Under the pieces are notes generated by a model. That model ran no database searches. It saw nothing but the letters and a program-made list of their open reading frames with translations, and was not told the origin of the DNA. Below are positions 1 to 7,596 of a stretch of DNA of 13,712 nt, piece by piece. Position 1 is the first letter of the stretch. Each line of letters opens with the position of its first letter. The stretch is from an uncultured Oscillospiraceae bacterium (GTDB taxonomy: Bacteria > Bacillota > Clostridia > Oscillospirales > Oscillospiraceae). The position numbers and the translations under genes were made by a program. The stretch is from contig CAKUHB010000047.1 of assembly GCA_934655875.1 (NCBI GenBank), positions 1 through 13,712 on the forward strand, given 5' to 3'.

Positions 1-378
1 GGGCTTGACCCGGAAGAACGGATCCGGTTCCGCGGTATCATCAGTGATCTTTCCCAGCAAAAGCTCGTTTTGCTGTCAACACACATCGTCTCAGATCTTG
101 AAGCAGCTGCAAACGAGATCATTCTGCTCCGGAAGGGCGTTGTTCTGGATGTAAAAAAGCCCTCCGAGCTGCTGGAGCAGCTGAACGGACGGGTTTGGAT
201 CGTTACAGTCCCGGCTGCGGAGGAAACGGTGTTCACAAGGCAATATGCGTGCAGTAACGTCATGCACACCGATGGAAAAAGCGTGATCCGCCTGCTCTCG
301 GAAGACAGGCCCTGCTCTGACGCTGTACCGGCGGTGCCCAATATGGAAGATATGTATTTGCACTGTTTTGGCGCATAA
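1..378 (+). CDS. ABC transporter ATP-binding protein, 3' end (partial)
   Basis: The reading frame is open from the first base, so this is the C-terminal 125 residues of an ATPase whose start lies outside the window. It begins GLDPEER, which is the D-loop just after Walker B. The H-loop histidine follows in LLSTHIVSDLE (about residues 24-34), then a switch-region tail, LLRKGVVLDVKKPSELLEQLNG. The C-terminal extension ending MEDMYLHCFGA resembles ATPases of two-component ABC-2 type exporters (drug, peptide or lantibiotic type), which energise a separate membrane permease. Walker A, the Q-loop and the LSGGQ signature are not in the window. In this family a permease gene often follows directly, but here a hydrolase with its own promoter comes next, so the permease is upstream, elsewhere or lost. 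The family call is firm; the transported substrate is unknown. Confidence 0.88.
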   Translation, partial: GLDPEERIRFRGIISDLSQQKLVLLSTHIVSDLEAAANEIILLRKGVVLDVKKPSELLEQLNGRVWIVTVPAAEETVFTRQYACSNVMHTDGKSVIRLLSEDRPCSDAVPAVPNMEDMYLHCFGA

Positions 379-422
379 CGATGTATGATCGCCATTTTCT
401 GTCTGTATCAACTATGTCAGTG

Positions 423-451
423 TAGACAACGCCCGATTTTTATAGTATAAT
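423..451 (+). promoter_or_regulatory. Sigma-A-type promoter of the hydrolase gene
   Basis: A -35 box TAGACA (423-428) and a perfect -10 box TATAAT (446-451) are separated by 17 bases. Transcription would start near 458, about 42 bases before the TTG start codon at 500. It is the only good promoter between the ABC ATPase and the hydrolase, so the hydrolase is probably transcribed on its own. A 10-bp inverted repeat has one arm upstream at 377-386 and the other over the start region at 456-465. Confidence 0.75.
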
Positions 452-499
452 CGTTATACATCGTTCATTATATATTGAATCTGAAAAGAGGGCACTTAT

Positions 500-1384
500 T
501 TGAAAAAAGAAAACGACATTCTGGAGACGACCTTGTCTATCGCTGATCGTGGATATGCGGAAGCATACCGGTTCTTGCTGGACGCCTATGAACAGGAGCC
601 GGATCGCTATGGGCCGCAGACGCTGTATTTCCTTTCCTGTCTGGCCGGCGGAGCGGGTCTGCCGGAAGAAGCGTTGGGATGGCTGCGGAAGTCCGTTCTG
701 GAGAAGGGCTGGTGGTATCGCCCGGAGGTGCTTGTGGATGACGACCTTGCACAGCTGAACGGCAATTCTGAATTTCGCTCCCTGAAAGCCATTTCGGATG
801 CACGCTATACAGACGCAGTTGCGCAGGCAAGGGCGCTGTTCTCATGGACAAATAAGACCGCCGGGCAGCTGCTCCTGGCTGTCCATGGAAACACGCAAAA
901 TGCCCGGACGGCACGGGAGGATTGGGCCCCGGTATTGGCCGGGCACGACGAGTGGCAGTTGGAAACCATCCAGAGCGCCGAGCCGGACGGATATGGGACA
1001 TATCGCTGGAGCTATGATATGGTCTCCTATGTACCTGTGGCGAATGCGATCGAAAAAGTTCAAAATGAGGGGTATCAGCGCATTGTATGCGGCGGATTTT
1101 CTGCCGGCTGTGACGCGTTTCTGCGTGCAGTCGCGTTCACCCCTGCACGCTGCGACATGCTGATCCTGCAAAGCCCGTGGATCCCGGTTTTACAGGCGCA
1201 TGCAGAGTCCCTGCTCCACGCGCTTCAGCAAAAGGACATTGCGCTCCGGATCCTCTGCGGCTCTGAGGATGAAGACTGTCTGCCCATGGCGGAGCAGCTC
1301 TATACTGCTGCGGAGCAGGCACACCTGAATGTGCGGTTCCTGGTACAAGACGGAAACCGCCACCAGTTCCCCGCCGTGCCCTAA
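500..1384 (+). CDS. Alpha/beta hydrolase with N-terminal TPR-like region, probably 3'-truncated
   Basis: A 294-residue predicted cytoplasmic protein without a signal peptide. The first ~110 residues are helical and TPR-like (GYAEAYRFLLDAYEQEP, then LPEEALGWLRKSVLEKGWW). Residues ~120-294 resemble a serine hydrolase: a strand plus LLAVHGN, which may form the oxyanion region, the nucleophile elbow GGFSAG with Ser201, an acidic candidate in CGSEDED (Asp257 or Asp259), and His288 in GNRHQFP. Substrate is unknown; small esterase or peptidase activity is the usual guess. The start is TTG at 500, chosen because GAGGG (488-492) precedes it at good spacing and it follows the promoter at 423-451. The protein stops six residues after the apparent catalytic His, where relatives usually have another terminal helix. 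The stop codon lies in sequence that reads in another frame as symporter, so I infer that the 3' end was lost in a deletion. The other possibility is that the gene is naturally short and only the symporter was cut. Confidence 0.8.
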   Translation: MKKENDILETTLSIADRGYAEAYRFLLDAYEQEPDRYGPQTLYFLSCLAGGAGLPEEALGWLRKSVLEKGWWYRPEVLVDDDLAQLNGNSEFRSLKAISDARYTDAVAQARALFSWTNKTAGQLLLAVHGNTQNARTAREDWAPVLAGHDEWQLETIQSAEPDGYGTYRWSYDMVSYVPVANAIEKVQNEGYQRIVCGGFSAGCDAFLRAVAFTPARCDMLILQSPWIPVLQAHAESLLHALQQKDIALRILCGSEDEDCLPMAEQLYTAAEQAHLNVRFLVQDGNRHQFPAVP

Positions 1385-1938
1385 TGGCAGGCACGATCAT
1401 CTTCCCTGCCTGCTTCTCGTTCGGCATTGAGACCGATCAGAGGGCGTCGCTCATCTTCCAGACGCTTCCGAACGTCTTTGTGAACATGGCTGGCGGACGA
1501 TTCTGGGGAACGCTGTTCTTCATGTTCATGATCTTTGCGAGTCTCTCCACTGTCCTTGCTGTTTTTGAAAATATTCTCGCGATCTGCATGGACACCTTCG
1601 GCTGGAGCCGGAAAAAGGCCGTCTGGATCGGCGGTGTTCTGCTGCTCGGGCTGAGTCTGCCATGCGTATTCGGCTATAACCTCTGGAGCGGCGTACACCT
1701 GATTGGCGGCCGCGATATCCTTGACAGCGAGGATTTCATTGTCAGCAATCTCCTGCTCCCGATCGGCTCGCTTGTTTATCTGCTGTTCTGCGTGACAAAA
1801 TGGGGCTGGGGCTTTGACAGGTATCTTGCCGAAGCAAATCGGGGCAAGGGCATGAAGCTTTCTCCGAAGCTGAAGCCCTATTTCCAGTGGGTGCTGCCCA
1901 TTCTCATTCTGATCATCCTTTTACAGGGTCTGCTTTAA
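1384..1938 (+). pseudogene. Neurotransmitter:sodium symporter (NSS/SNF family), C-terminal half only
   Basis: The 184-residue frame matches the second half of a bacterial NSS transporter, a sodium-driven amino-acid or tryptamine-type importer normally of about 440-500 residues. AGTIIFPACFSFGIE is the start of TM7. TLPNVFVNMAGGRFWG is the loop into TM8, followed by FASLSTVLAVFENI and by further hydrophobic segments ending in YFQWVLPILILIILLQGLL. This is the 11-TM bacterial pattern. TM1-TM6, which hold most of the substrate and Na+ sites, are absent. The nominal ATG at 1384 overlaps the hydrolase stop (TAATG) and has no ribosome binding site of its own; the bases just before it read ALM in frame, as expected inside TM7. 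It could be translated by coupling but should not transport. It is best treated as a 5'-deleted remnant, unless the junction is an assembly error. Confidence 0.85.
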
Positions 1939-1955
1939 AGACTTGTCTTACAACG

Positions 1956-1988
1956 AAGCACCCCCGGCTTTTGCAGCCGGGGGTGCTT
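1956..1988 (+). terminator. Rho-independent terminator after the symporter remnant
   Basis: A perfect 14-bp stem pairs AAGCACCCCCGGCT (1956-1969) with AGCCGGGGGTGCTT (1975-1988) around a 5-base loop, followed on the plus strand by TT and ATAT. It lies 18 bases after the symporter stop. It is also 20 bases beyond the stop of the convergent E1 gene, so it probably stops transcripts from both sides. The T-tract is better on the plus strand. Confidence 0.85.
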
Positions 1989-2007
1989 TTATATGGAACA
2001 AATTGAA

Positions 2008-4491
2008 TTAGACACCCATCTTGCAGCGGCGGATCAGCTCTGCATCGTCCGGCGTCGTAGTGGAGGTGTAGCCCTCCAGCGGGAGCAGACGCGCGTTGAC
2101 AGCGTCGACAATCCACTCGGCATACGGGAAGAAATACTTGTCGAACTCGTGCGGCGGCGTGATCCAGTTGCGTGCGCCGATGACAACGGGAGGTGCATCC
2201 AGATAGTCGAAGCACATCGTAGACAGGTTCTCCGCGATCTCATTGAGGAACGTTCCTCTTGCGCAGGCATCGGAAGCCAGCAGCACGCGGCCAGTCTTCT
2301 TCACGGAAGCAATCAGGTCTGTGTAGTCCAGCGGGACAAGCGACGGCATGTTGATGACGTCCGCTTCGACACCGTACTTCTCGGAGAGTGTCTTTGCAGC
2401 GTCCATTGCACGGTACAGCGTTGCGCCGATGGTGAGAATGGTCAGATCCTTGCCGTCGCGGACCTTATTGACGGCGCCGGTGGGCCATTCATATTCCTCA
2501 GCCGGGACGCCGCCCTCGTGGAACTCTTCGCCCTTGCCGTAGATACGCTGGGATTCGAAGATCACGCACGGATCGGTGCCGTTCAGAGCCGCCTGCATGA
2601 TGCCCTTGGCTTCATACGGCGTGGCCGGGAAGAAGACCTTCAGGCCGGGGATATGGGACACGATCGCGACCCAGTCCTGCGAATGCTGCGCGCCGTACTT
2701 TGCGCCGACGGACATACGCAGGATCATCGGCATCTTCAAGATACCGGCGGACATGGCCTGCCACTTGGACATCTGGTTGAAGACCTCGTCGCCTGCACGG
2801 CCAAGGAAGTCGCAGTACATCAACTCGACGACCGCGCGGCCGCCGCACATGCAGTAGCCAACGGCAGTGCCGACGATGGCAGCTTCGGAGATCGGGGAGT
2901 TGAACAGTCTGGAGTGCGGGATGACGTCCATCAAGCCGCGGTAAACGGCGTATGCACCGCCCCAGTCACGCACGTCTTCGCCATAGGCGACGAGCGTCGG
3001 ATCCTCGTAATACTTGTTGATCAGCGGCTCAAAGATGGCATCGCGGATATTGTAAACCTTCATGTCGGAGAACTTGCTGCCATCCTTGTCGAACGCATAG
3101 CGTTCCTTCTTTGCAAGGTCGGCATAGCGCTTGCAGCTCTCCTTCGGGCCGGTCACGTTCAGCTTCTGATCGGGAGCACCCATGGAGCGGACATGCTCAT
3201 TGGAGAACATGAGGTTGGCCAGATAATCCGGGTTCTTGTCGAAGTCGACATACGGAGAGATCTCCTTGTCGTCTGCGGCGCGGCAGATCATCGTCATGCG
3301 GTCAGCCGTATCCTGCAGGAGCTTTGCAAAGAACTCGTCAGACTCGACGCCCGCTTCCACGAGTGCTTCGCGGAACTTGACGATCGGGTCGTGGCTGCGC
3401 CATGCTTCGATCTCTTCCTTGCTGCGGTAGGCATTCTGGTCAGACGTGGAGTGGCCGACCAGACGATAGGTCACAACATCGAGCAGGACGGGGCCTTCGT
3501 TGTTCTTGATGAGCTCCATCTTCCGCTTGTAGGCGTCAATGACAGCCAGCGGGTTCCAGCCGTCGACACGCTCTGCGTGCATCTGGCTCGGGGTGATGCC
3601 GGCGCCCAAACGGGCGGGCATGCTATAGGCCATGGTCTCGCCCATGGTCTGGCCGCCCATGCCGTAGAAGTTATCAAAGACGTTGAAGATGATGGGCAGT
3701 CCGCCCTTGCGCCCTTCCTCCCAGAGCGTCTTGAACTGATCCATGGCGGAGAAGTTCAGCGCTTCAAAGACCGGACCGCAGCCGAGGGACGCATCGCCGA
3801 TGTTGCAGACGACAACGCCCTTCTTATCGTTGTTCTTCTGGTAGAGCGCAGCGCCCGCTGCGATTGGTGCGGAGCCGCCGACGATGGCGTTGTTGGGGTA
3901 GATGCCGAACGGCAGGAAGAACGCGTGCATGGAGCCGCCCATGCCGTGGTGGAAGCCGTTCTCACGGGCAAAGATCTCAGCGACCGTGCCGTAGAGCAGG
4001 AAGCGGATGGCCAGCTCCTTGACGTCACTGGTATCGGCAAACTTCTTGACCGCTGCAAGCGTCTTGCCGCCGAGGAAGTTCTCCATGGTGGACATGAGCT
4101 CTTCATCCGAGAGCTTGTTGATGCAGCTCAGGCCCTTGGAGAGGATCTCAGAGTGGCTTCTGTGGGAACCGAAGGTGATGTCATCCTTCGACAGAAGGTA
4201 CGCTTCGCCGACGCAGGACGCTTCCTGACCGAGGGACAGGTGCGCGGGGCCGGGATAGGTCGTCTCGACGCCATTGTAGTTGGCCTGCGTCTTGATGAGC
4301 GTGAGCATGTGCTCAAACTCACGGCAGATTGCCATATCGCGGTAGATGCGGATGAGGTCTTCCTTGGTATAGTTGCCCTCTTCCAGCTCCTGCTTGATGG
4401 TCTTATTGTACTGGCAGACAGGAATGTCTTCAAAATGGATATAACCGGGCTGGCGGACAGCTACGGGATCAATATTCAAGCATTTCGGCAT
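2008..4491 (-). CDS. 2-oxoacid/acetoin-type dehydrogenase E1, alpha and beta subunits fused
   Basis: An 827-residue thiamine-diphosphate enzyme that would decarboxylate a 2-oxo acid (or cleave acetoin) and pass the acyl group to lipoyl-E2. Residues ~1-410 are the E1-alpha part: HLSLGQEASCVGEAYLL, then TFGSHRSHSEILSKG, then the cofactor motif beginning GDASLGCG at residue 232. From about residue 477 (MKVYNIRDAIFEPL) it is E1-beta: LVAYGEDV, RLFNSPISEAAIVGTA, YGAQHSQDW and the C-terminal transketolase domain with VLLASDACARGTF. The cofactor motif is unusual: GDG is GDA, and about 12 extra residues precede the asparagine of FDN. The start has AAGGAAGGA seven bases upstream. The gene is third in the operon, 20 bases after E2. 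Fused E1 chains are known in several bacteria; substrate (pyruvate, acetoin, branched-chain or other) cannot be read from sequence alone. Confidence 0.88.
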   Translation of the reverse strand: MPKCLNIDPVAVRQPGYIHFEDIPVCQYNKTIKQELEEGNYTKEDLIRIYRDMAICREFEHMLTLIKTQANYNGVETTYPGPAHLSLGQEASCVGEAYLLSKDDITFGSHRSHSEILSKGLSCINKLSDEELMSTMENFLGGKTLAAVKKFADTSDVKELAIRFLLYGTVAEIFARENGFHHGMGGSMHAFFLPFGIYPNNAIVGGSAPIAAGAALYQKNNDKKGVVVCNIGDASLGCGPVFEALNFSAMDQFKTLWEEGRKGGLPIIFNVFDNFYGMGGQTMGETMAYSMPARLGAGITPSQMHAERVDGWNPLAVIDAYKRKMELIKNNEGPVLLDVVTYRLVGHSTSDQNAYRSKEEIEAWRSHDPIVKFREALVEAGVESDEFFAKLLQDTADRMTMICRAADDKEISPYVDFDKNPDYLANLMFSNEHVRSMGAPDQKLNVTGPKESCKRYADLAKKERYAFDKDGSKFSDMKVYNIRDAIFEPLINKYYEDPTLVAYGEDVRDWGGAYAVYRGLMDVIPHSRLFNSPISEAAIVGTAVGYCMCGGRAVVELMYCDFLGRAGDEVFNQMSKWQAMSAGILKMPMILRMSVGAKYGAQHSQDWVAIVSHIPGLKVFFPATPYEAKGIMQAALNGTDPCVIFESQRIYGKGEEFHEGGVPAEEYEWPTGAVNKVRDGKDLTILTIGATLYRAMDAAKTLSEKYGVEADVINMPSLVPLDYTDLIASVKKTGRVLLASDACARGTFLNEIAENLSTMCFDYLDAPPVVIGARNWITPPHEFDKYFFPYAEWIVDAVNARLLPLEGYTSTTTPDDAELIRRCKMGV

Positions 4492-4511
4492 AATTGTGTC
4501 CTTCCTTTCTC

Positions 4512-6080
4512 TTACTTGGCAAGCAGCGTCATGAAGTTTTCAAGGCTCTTGCAAAGCTCGCTCATGTACCGTGCGGCAGGCGCTCCGTCGATGACTCTGT
4601 GGTCGAAGGTCAGAGACAGACCCATGGCCGGATACGTCTCAATAACGCCGTCCTTGGCAGACTTGATCTTCGTCTGGATGTTGCAGACGCCGAGGATGCC
4701 GGTCTGGGGCGGGTTGATGACAGGCGTAAAGGCTTCGCAGCCGAACGAGCCGATATTCGAGATCGTAAAGGTCGCGCCGGTCATGTAGTCGGGGCTGAGC
4801 TTGCCGTCTCTGGCTTCTGCGGCAAGGCGCTTGGCTTCCATCGACAGCTCCAGGAGCGTCATCTGGTCGGCGTTGAAGATCGTCGGAACGATCAAGCCGC
4901 GCGGCGTATCGCAGGCGAAGCCGAGATTGACAGTATTGAAGTGACGGACGACATTCTCTTCGAGGACATTGGCGTTCAGATCCGGGCAGGACTTGATCGT
5001 CTTGGCCACGGCGAACATGACCATGTCGTTGAGACTGACCTTGCCCATGGGTGCATCCAGCGGCTTGAGCATGGCGCGATAGGCCTGGATCTGGGTCGCG
5101 TCGAAGGAATACTGCTGCGTCAGCTGTGCCATGGTGCTCAGGCTCTTGGTCATGGACTTGGCCGTTGCCTTGCGCACGGGGCTCCACTTGACGTCCTCAA
5201 ATTCAGCTGCGGGCGCGGCAGACGGAGCTGCATACGCGCAGGCCGTGCCGGACGCGATCAGCTTGTCGATATCGCGCTCGATAATGCGGCCGTTGGGGCC
5301 GGTGCCGGTGGCGAGCGCCGGATTGACGTTGTTGGCGACAGCCTTGGCCATGGCGCGCGGCGAAATGGCCTTGAGCTCGGCAGCAGCCGGTGCGGTGGGC
5401 GCGGCGGCGGGAGCTGCTTCTTCCGCGGCAGGTGCTGCGGCAGGAGCCGGAACCTCTGCGCCGGGCTTCAGGAACTCGTATGCATCGCCGGGATTGCCAA
5501 CTGCGCAGACGTTGGACAGGCACGGAACCTCGTCGCCGTCCTCGTAGAACTTGGCAAGGAGCGTACCGGCTGCGGTGGATTCACATTCAAATTCTGCCTT
5601 GTCTGTCTCGTAGGTGAAGAGGACATCGCCGACATTGACGGCATCGCCGACGTTCTTCTTCCACTCGCCGATGATGCAGGACTCGACCGTGATGCCTTCC
5701 TTCGGCATGATGACGGCCTGCGCGCACGGGCCAGCCGGTGCAGCAGCTGCTGCGGGGGCTGCCGCCTTCGGCGCTTCAGCTGCGGGTGCTGCGGGTGCTT
5801 CCGCGGCGGCTGGCGCGTTCTTCAGCGCGGAAACATCCTCGCCGGGTGTGCCGATCGCGCAGACATTGACCAGGCACGGAACCTCGTCGCCGTCCTCATA
5901 AAACTTTTCCAGCAGCGTGCCTGCTGCGGTGGATTCACATTCAAATTCCGCCTTATCCGTCTCATAGGTAAAGAGGATATCGCCGACATTGACAGCGTCA
6001 CCGACGTTCTTTTTCCATTCGCCGATGATGCAAGATTCGACTGTAATGCCAGCCTTGGGCATCAATACGCCTTCTGCCAT
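4512..6080 (-). CDS. Dihydrolipoyl acyltransferase (E2) with two lipoyl domains
   Basis: A 522-residue core subunit of a 2-oxoacid or acetoin dehydrogenase complex, transferring the acyl group from E1 to CoA. Domain order: lipoyl domain 1 (residues ~1-82, ETDKA with Lys43); an Ala/Pro/Glu-rich linker; lipoyl domain 2 (~120-200, Lys161); a second Ala/Pro linker; the peripheral-subunit-binding domain (~237-275, ISPRAMAKAVANN and GPNGRIIERDID); and the catalytic domain (~300-522) with FTISNIGSFG and the active-site DHRVIDG (His494, Asp498). The two lipoyl domains are offset by exactly 118 residues and are very alike in DNA as well as protein. The start ATG has AGGAG upstream. The gene follows the alcohol dehydrogenase after 25 bases and precedes E1 after 20. 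No dihydrolipoamide dehydrogenase (E3) is present in the window, so E3 must be supplied from elsewhere. Confidence 0.93.
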   Translation of the reverse strand: MAEGVLMPKAGITVESCIIGEWKKNVGDAVNVGDILFTYETDKAEFECESTAAGTLLEKFYEDGDEVPCLVNVCAIGTPGEDVSALKNAPAAAEAPAAPAAEAPKAAAPAAAAAPAGPCAQAVIMPKEGITVESCIIGEWKKNVGDAVNVGDVLFTYETDKAEFECESTAAGTLLAKFYEDGDEVPCLSNVCAVGNPGDAYEFLKPGAEVPAPAAAPAAEEAAPAAAPTAPAAAELKAISPRAMAKAVANNVNPALATGTGPNGRIIERDIDKLIASGTACAYAAPSAAPAAEFEDVKWSPVRKATAKSMTKSLSTMAQLTQQYSFDATQIQAYRAMLKPLDAPMGKVSLNDMVMFAVAKTIKSCPDLNANVLEENVVRHFNTVNLGFACDTPRGLIVPTIFNADQMTLLELSMEAKRLAAEARDGKLSPDYMTGATFTISNIGSFGCEAFTPVINPPQTGILGVCNIQTKIKSAKDGVIETYPAMGLSLTFDHRVIDGAPAARYMSELCKSLENFMTLLAK

Positions 6081-6105
6081 AACTGTTTCACTCCTAATTC
6101 TTCAA

Positions 6106-7359
6106 TTATTTATTTGCAAGCAGGTATTTCTCAGCTTCCGCGCTCCACAGGCCGTTGTGGCGGCTGGTGATCTCCGCAAGCTTTGCAAACAGCGGATCCG
6201 TCTCACCGAGCTTGGAGAAGTCGGCGATCGCGGTCAGCGGAAGCTCGATCTGCGTGTAGATGAGCTTCTTGCCGCCGGGGATCTTCGGCAGGTTCAGAAC
6301 CGTGTCGACCACGGCGTTCAGACCGCCGATGTGGGTGATCATCGCGGCGGGGTTGATCTTGCCGGACGTCATCATTTCAATGGCTTCCTTCATGTCGCTC
6401 GTATTGCCGCCGGAGGTGCCGACAACATGCGTGGACAGATAATGGACATTGTACCAGTTGAACTCTGCCTTGAACTGTGTGTTGGTCGGGCCGGCGAAGA
6501 AATTCAGGCAGCCGTCGGTGCCGAGGATATCGCTGGCCTGCTCGACCACGGGCTTGACCGGCGCAAAGCAGATGACATCGTCATAGCCGGTGCCGCCGGA
6601 CAGCTCACGCAGATAGTTGGTGTCGCAGCCGGGCTTGGCGGTGTTTACATAATGCAGCTCTACACCCTGCTCCTTTGCATGCTCAACGGTGTAGATGCTC
6701 TCCGCTCTGGCAAGTCTCGCATCGTCGATATCGGTGATGACGAGCAGGCTCGGGCGGCGGTCGCAGTGCAGGGCGTAGTCGATCGCGCCGAGACCCATCG
6801 GGCCGACGGACGCGAGCATGGCCATCTTGCCGCCCTTGACAATGCCCATGGAATGCTCATAGGAGCCGGGCTTCGTGTGATACATGGCGTGGAAGGTGCC
6901 GATGATGCAGCTCATCGGCTCGGCCAGAGAGCCATAGAAATAGGTGTCGGAATTGTACGGCAGCAGATTGTCGGTCAGCAGCGTCTCAATGGGGACATTG
7001 GCGTACTGGCTGTCACCGCCGCAGTACGGATAGGAGTAGCCGGGCGCCATCAGGGAGCCTTTATAGAAGTGGGCAGGCTGGATGGCAAAGCCCTGTCCGG
7101 GATGATATTTGTTTTTCCAGTTTTCACCGACCTCGGTGATGACGCCGCAGAACTCGTGGCCGACGATCGTCGGATGCTCCGCTACGTCATCGGGAACACG
7201 CTTGTGCTCCTCACCTTCCACAGCGGCTTTGTAGGTCGACATACAGATCGAGTCCGAGATAATCTTGATCTGAACGTCATCCGGGCCGACCTGCGGCAGG
7301 TCGATCTCCTCCAGACGCAGATCCATCTTGCCATGAATGCGGACAGCTTTCGTTTTCAT
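6106..7359 (-). CDS. Medium-chain (zinc-type) alcohol/polyol dehydrogenase, L-sorbose-1-phosphate reductase-like
   Basis: A 417-residue NAD(P)-dependent dehydrogenase of the MDR superfamily, first gene of the operon with E2 and E1. The catalytic zinc site looks present: Cys39 (SDSICMSTYK), His68-Glu69 (VGHEFCG) and a Glu in SLAEPMSC. The Rossmann motif is seen in ASVGPMGLGA. The structural-zinc lobe with its four spaced cysteines is missing; the matching stretch (~94-116, QPAHFYKGSLMAPGYSY) has only one Cys nearby. Overall it recalls clostridial proteins named threonine-dehydrogenase-like or L-sorbose-1-phosphate reductase-like. The frame is open much further upstream, but the start at 7359 is chosen because AAAGGA sits at correct spacing before MKTKAVRIHG and the operon promoter lies at 7441-7469. 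I infer that it feeds a keto product to the E1/E2 pair. 2,3-butanediol to acetoin is one possibility and a polyol phosphate is another. Confidence 0.87.
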   Translation of the reverse strand: MKTKAVRIHGKMDLRLEEIDLPQVGPDDVQIKIISDSICMSTYKAAVEGEEHKRVPDDVAEHPTIVGHEFCGVITEVGENWKNKYHPGQGFAIQPAHFYKGSLMAPGYSYPYCGGDSQYANVPIETLLTDNLLPYNSDTYFYGSLAEPMSCIIGTFHAMYHTKPGSYEHSMGIVKGGKMAMLASVGPMGLGAIDYALHCDRRPSLLVITDIDDARLARAESIYTVEHAKEQGVELHYVNTAKPGCDTNYLRELSGGTGYDDVICFAPVKPVVEQASDILGTDGCLNFFAGPTNTQFKAEFNWYNVHYLSTHVVGTSGGNTSDMKEAIEMMTSGKINPAAMITHIGGLNAVVDTVLNLPKIPGGKKLIYTQIELPLTAIADFSKLGETDPLFAKLAEITSRHNGLWSAEAEKYLLANK

Positions 7360-7440
7360 AGTTCTATTCCTTTCTGCAAATTGCTTCGAGTGTTGTGCCA
7401 GTAAAAATGGGATTATGTTGATTTGTATTGAATTTATTTT

Positions 7441-7469
7441 ATTGTAGCGCATTGCATGCGGGATGTCAA
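7441..7469 (-). promoter_or_regulatory. Near-consensus promoter of the ADH-E2-E1 operon
   Basis: Read on the minus strand, a perfect -35 box TTGACA (7464-7469) and a -10 box TACAAT (7441-7446) are exactly 17 bases apart. The start point would be near 7434, giving a leader of about 75 bases to the ATG at 7359. The spacer contains a 5-bp inverted repeat, CGCAT-tgc-ATGCG (7448-7460), which could be a repressor site overlapping the promoter. Confidence 0.85.
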
Positions 7470-7596
7470 CGACAAATCCCGGTTTTGAATGCCTGATTGC
7501 GTTGTTTTTTGTGGAAGCCTTTTGGATGTTTTGCCGAGAATGTGCTTTCCTTTTTCGCAGAAATATCGTATCATAAGAAAAAAGGAGGTATGTCCC

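Noticed and set aside
1993..4788. A 931-codon open frame on the plus strand, opposite E1
   Set aside because: It mirrors the E1 gene. The GC-biased third codon positions of E1 keep the antisense frame free of stops. The translation resembles no protein family, and E1 is unmistakable on the other strand.
4494..6170. A 558-codon open frame on the plus strand, opposite E2
   Set aside because: It is a shadow of the E2 gene; its internal repeats only reflect the two lipoyl domains and Ala/Pro linkers read backwards.
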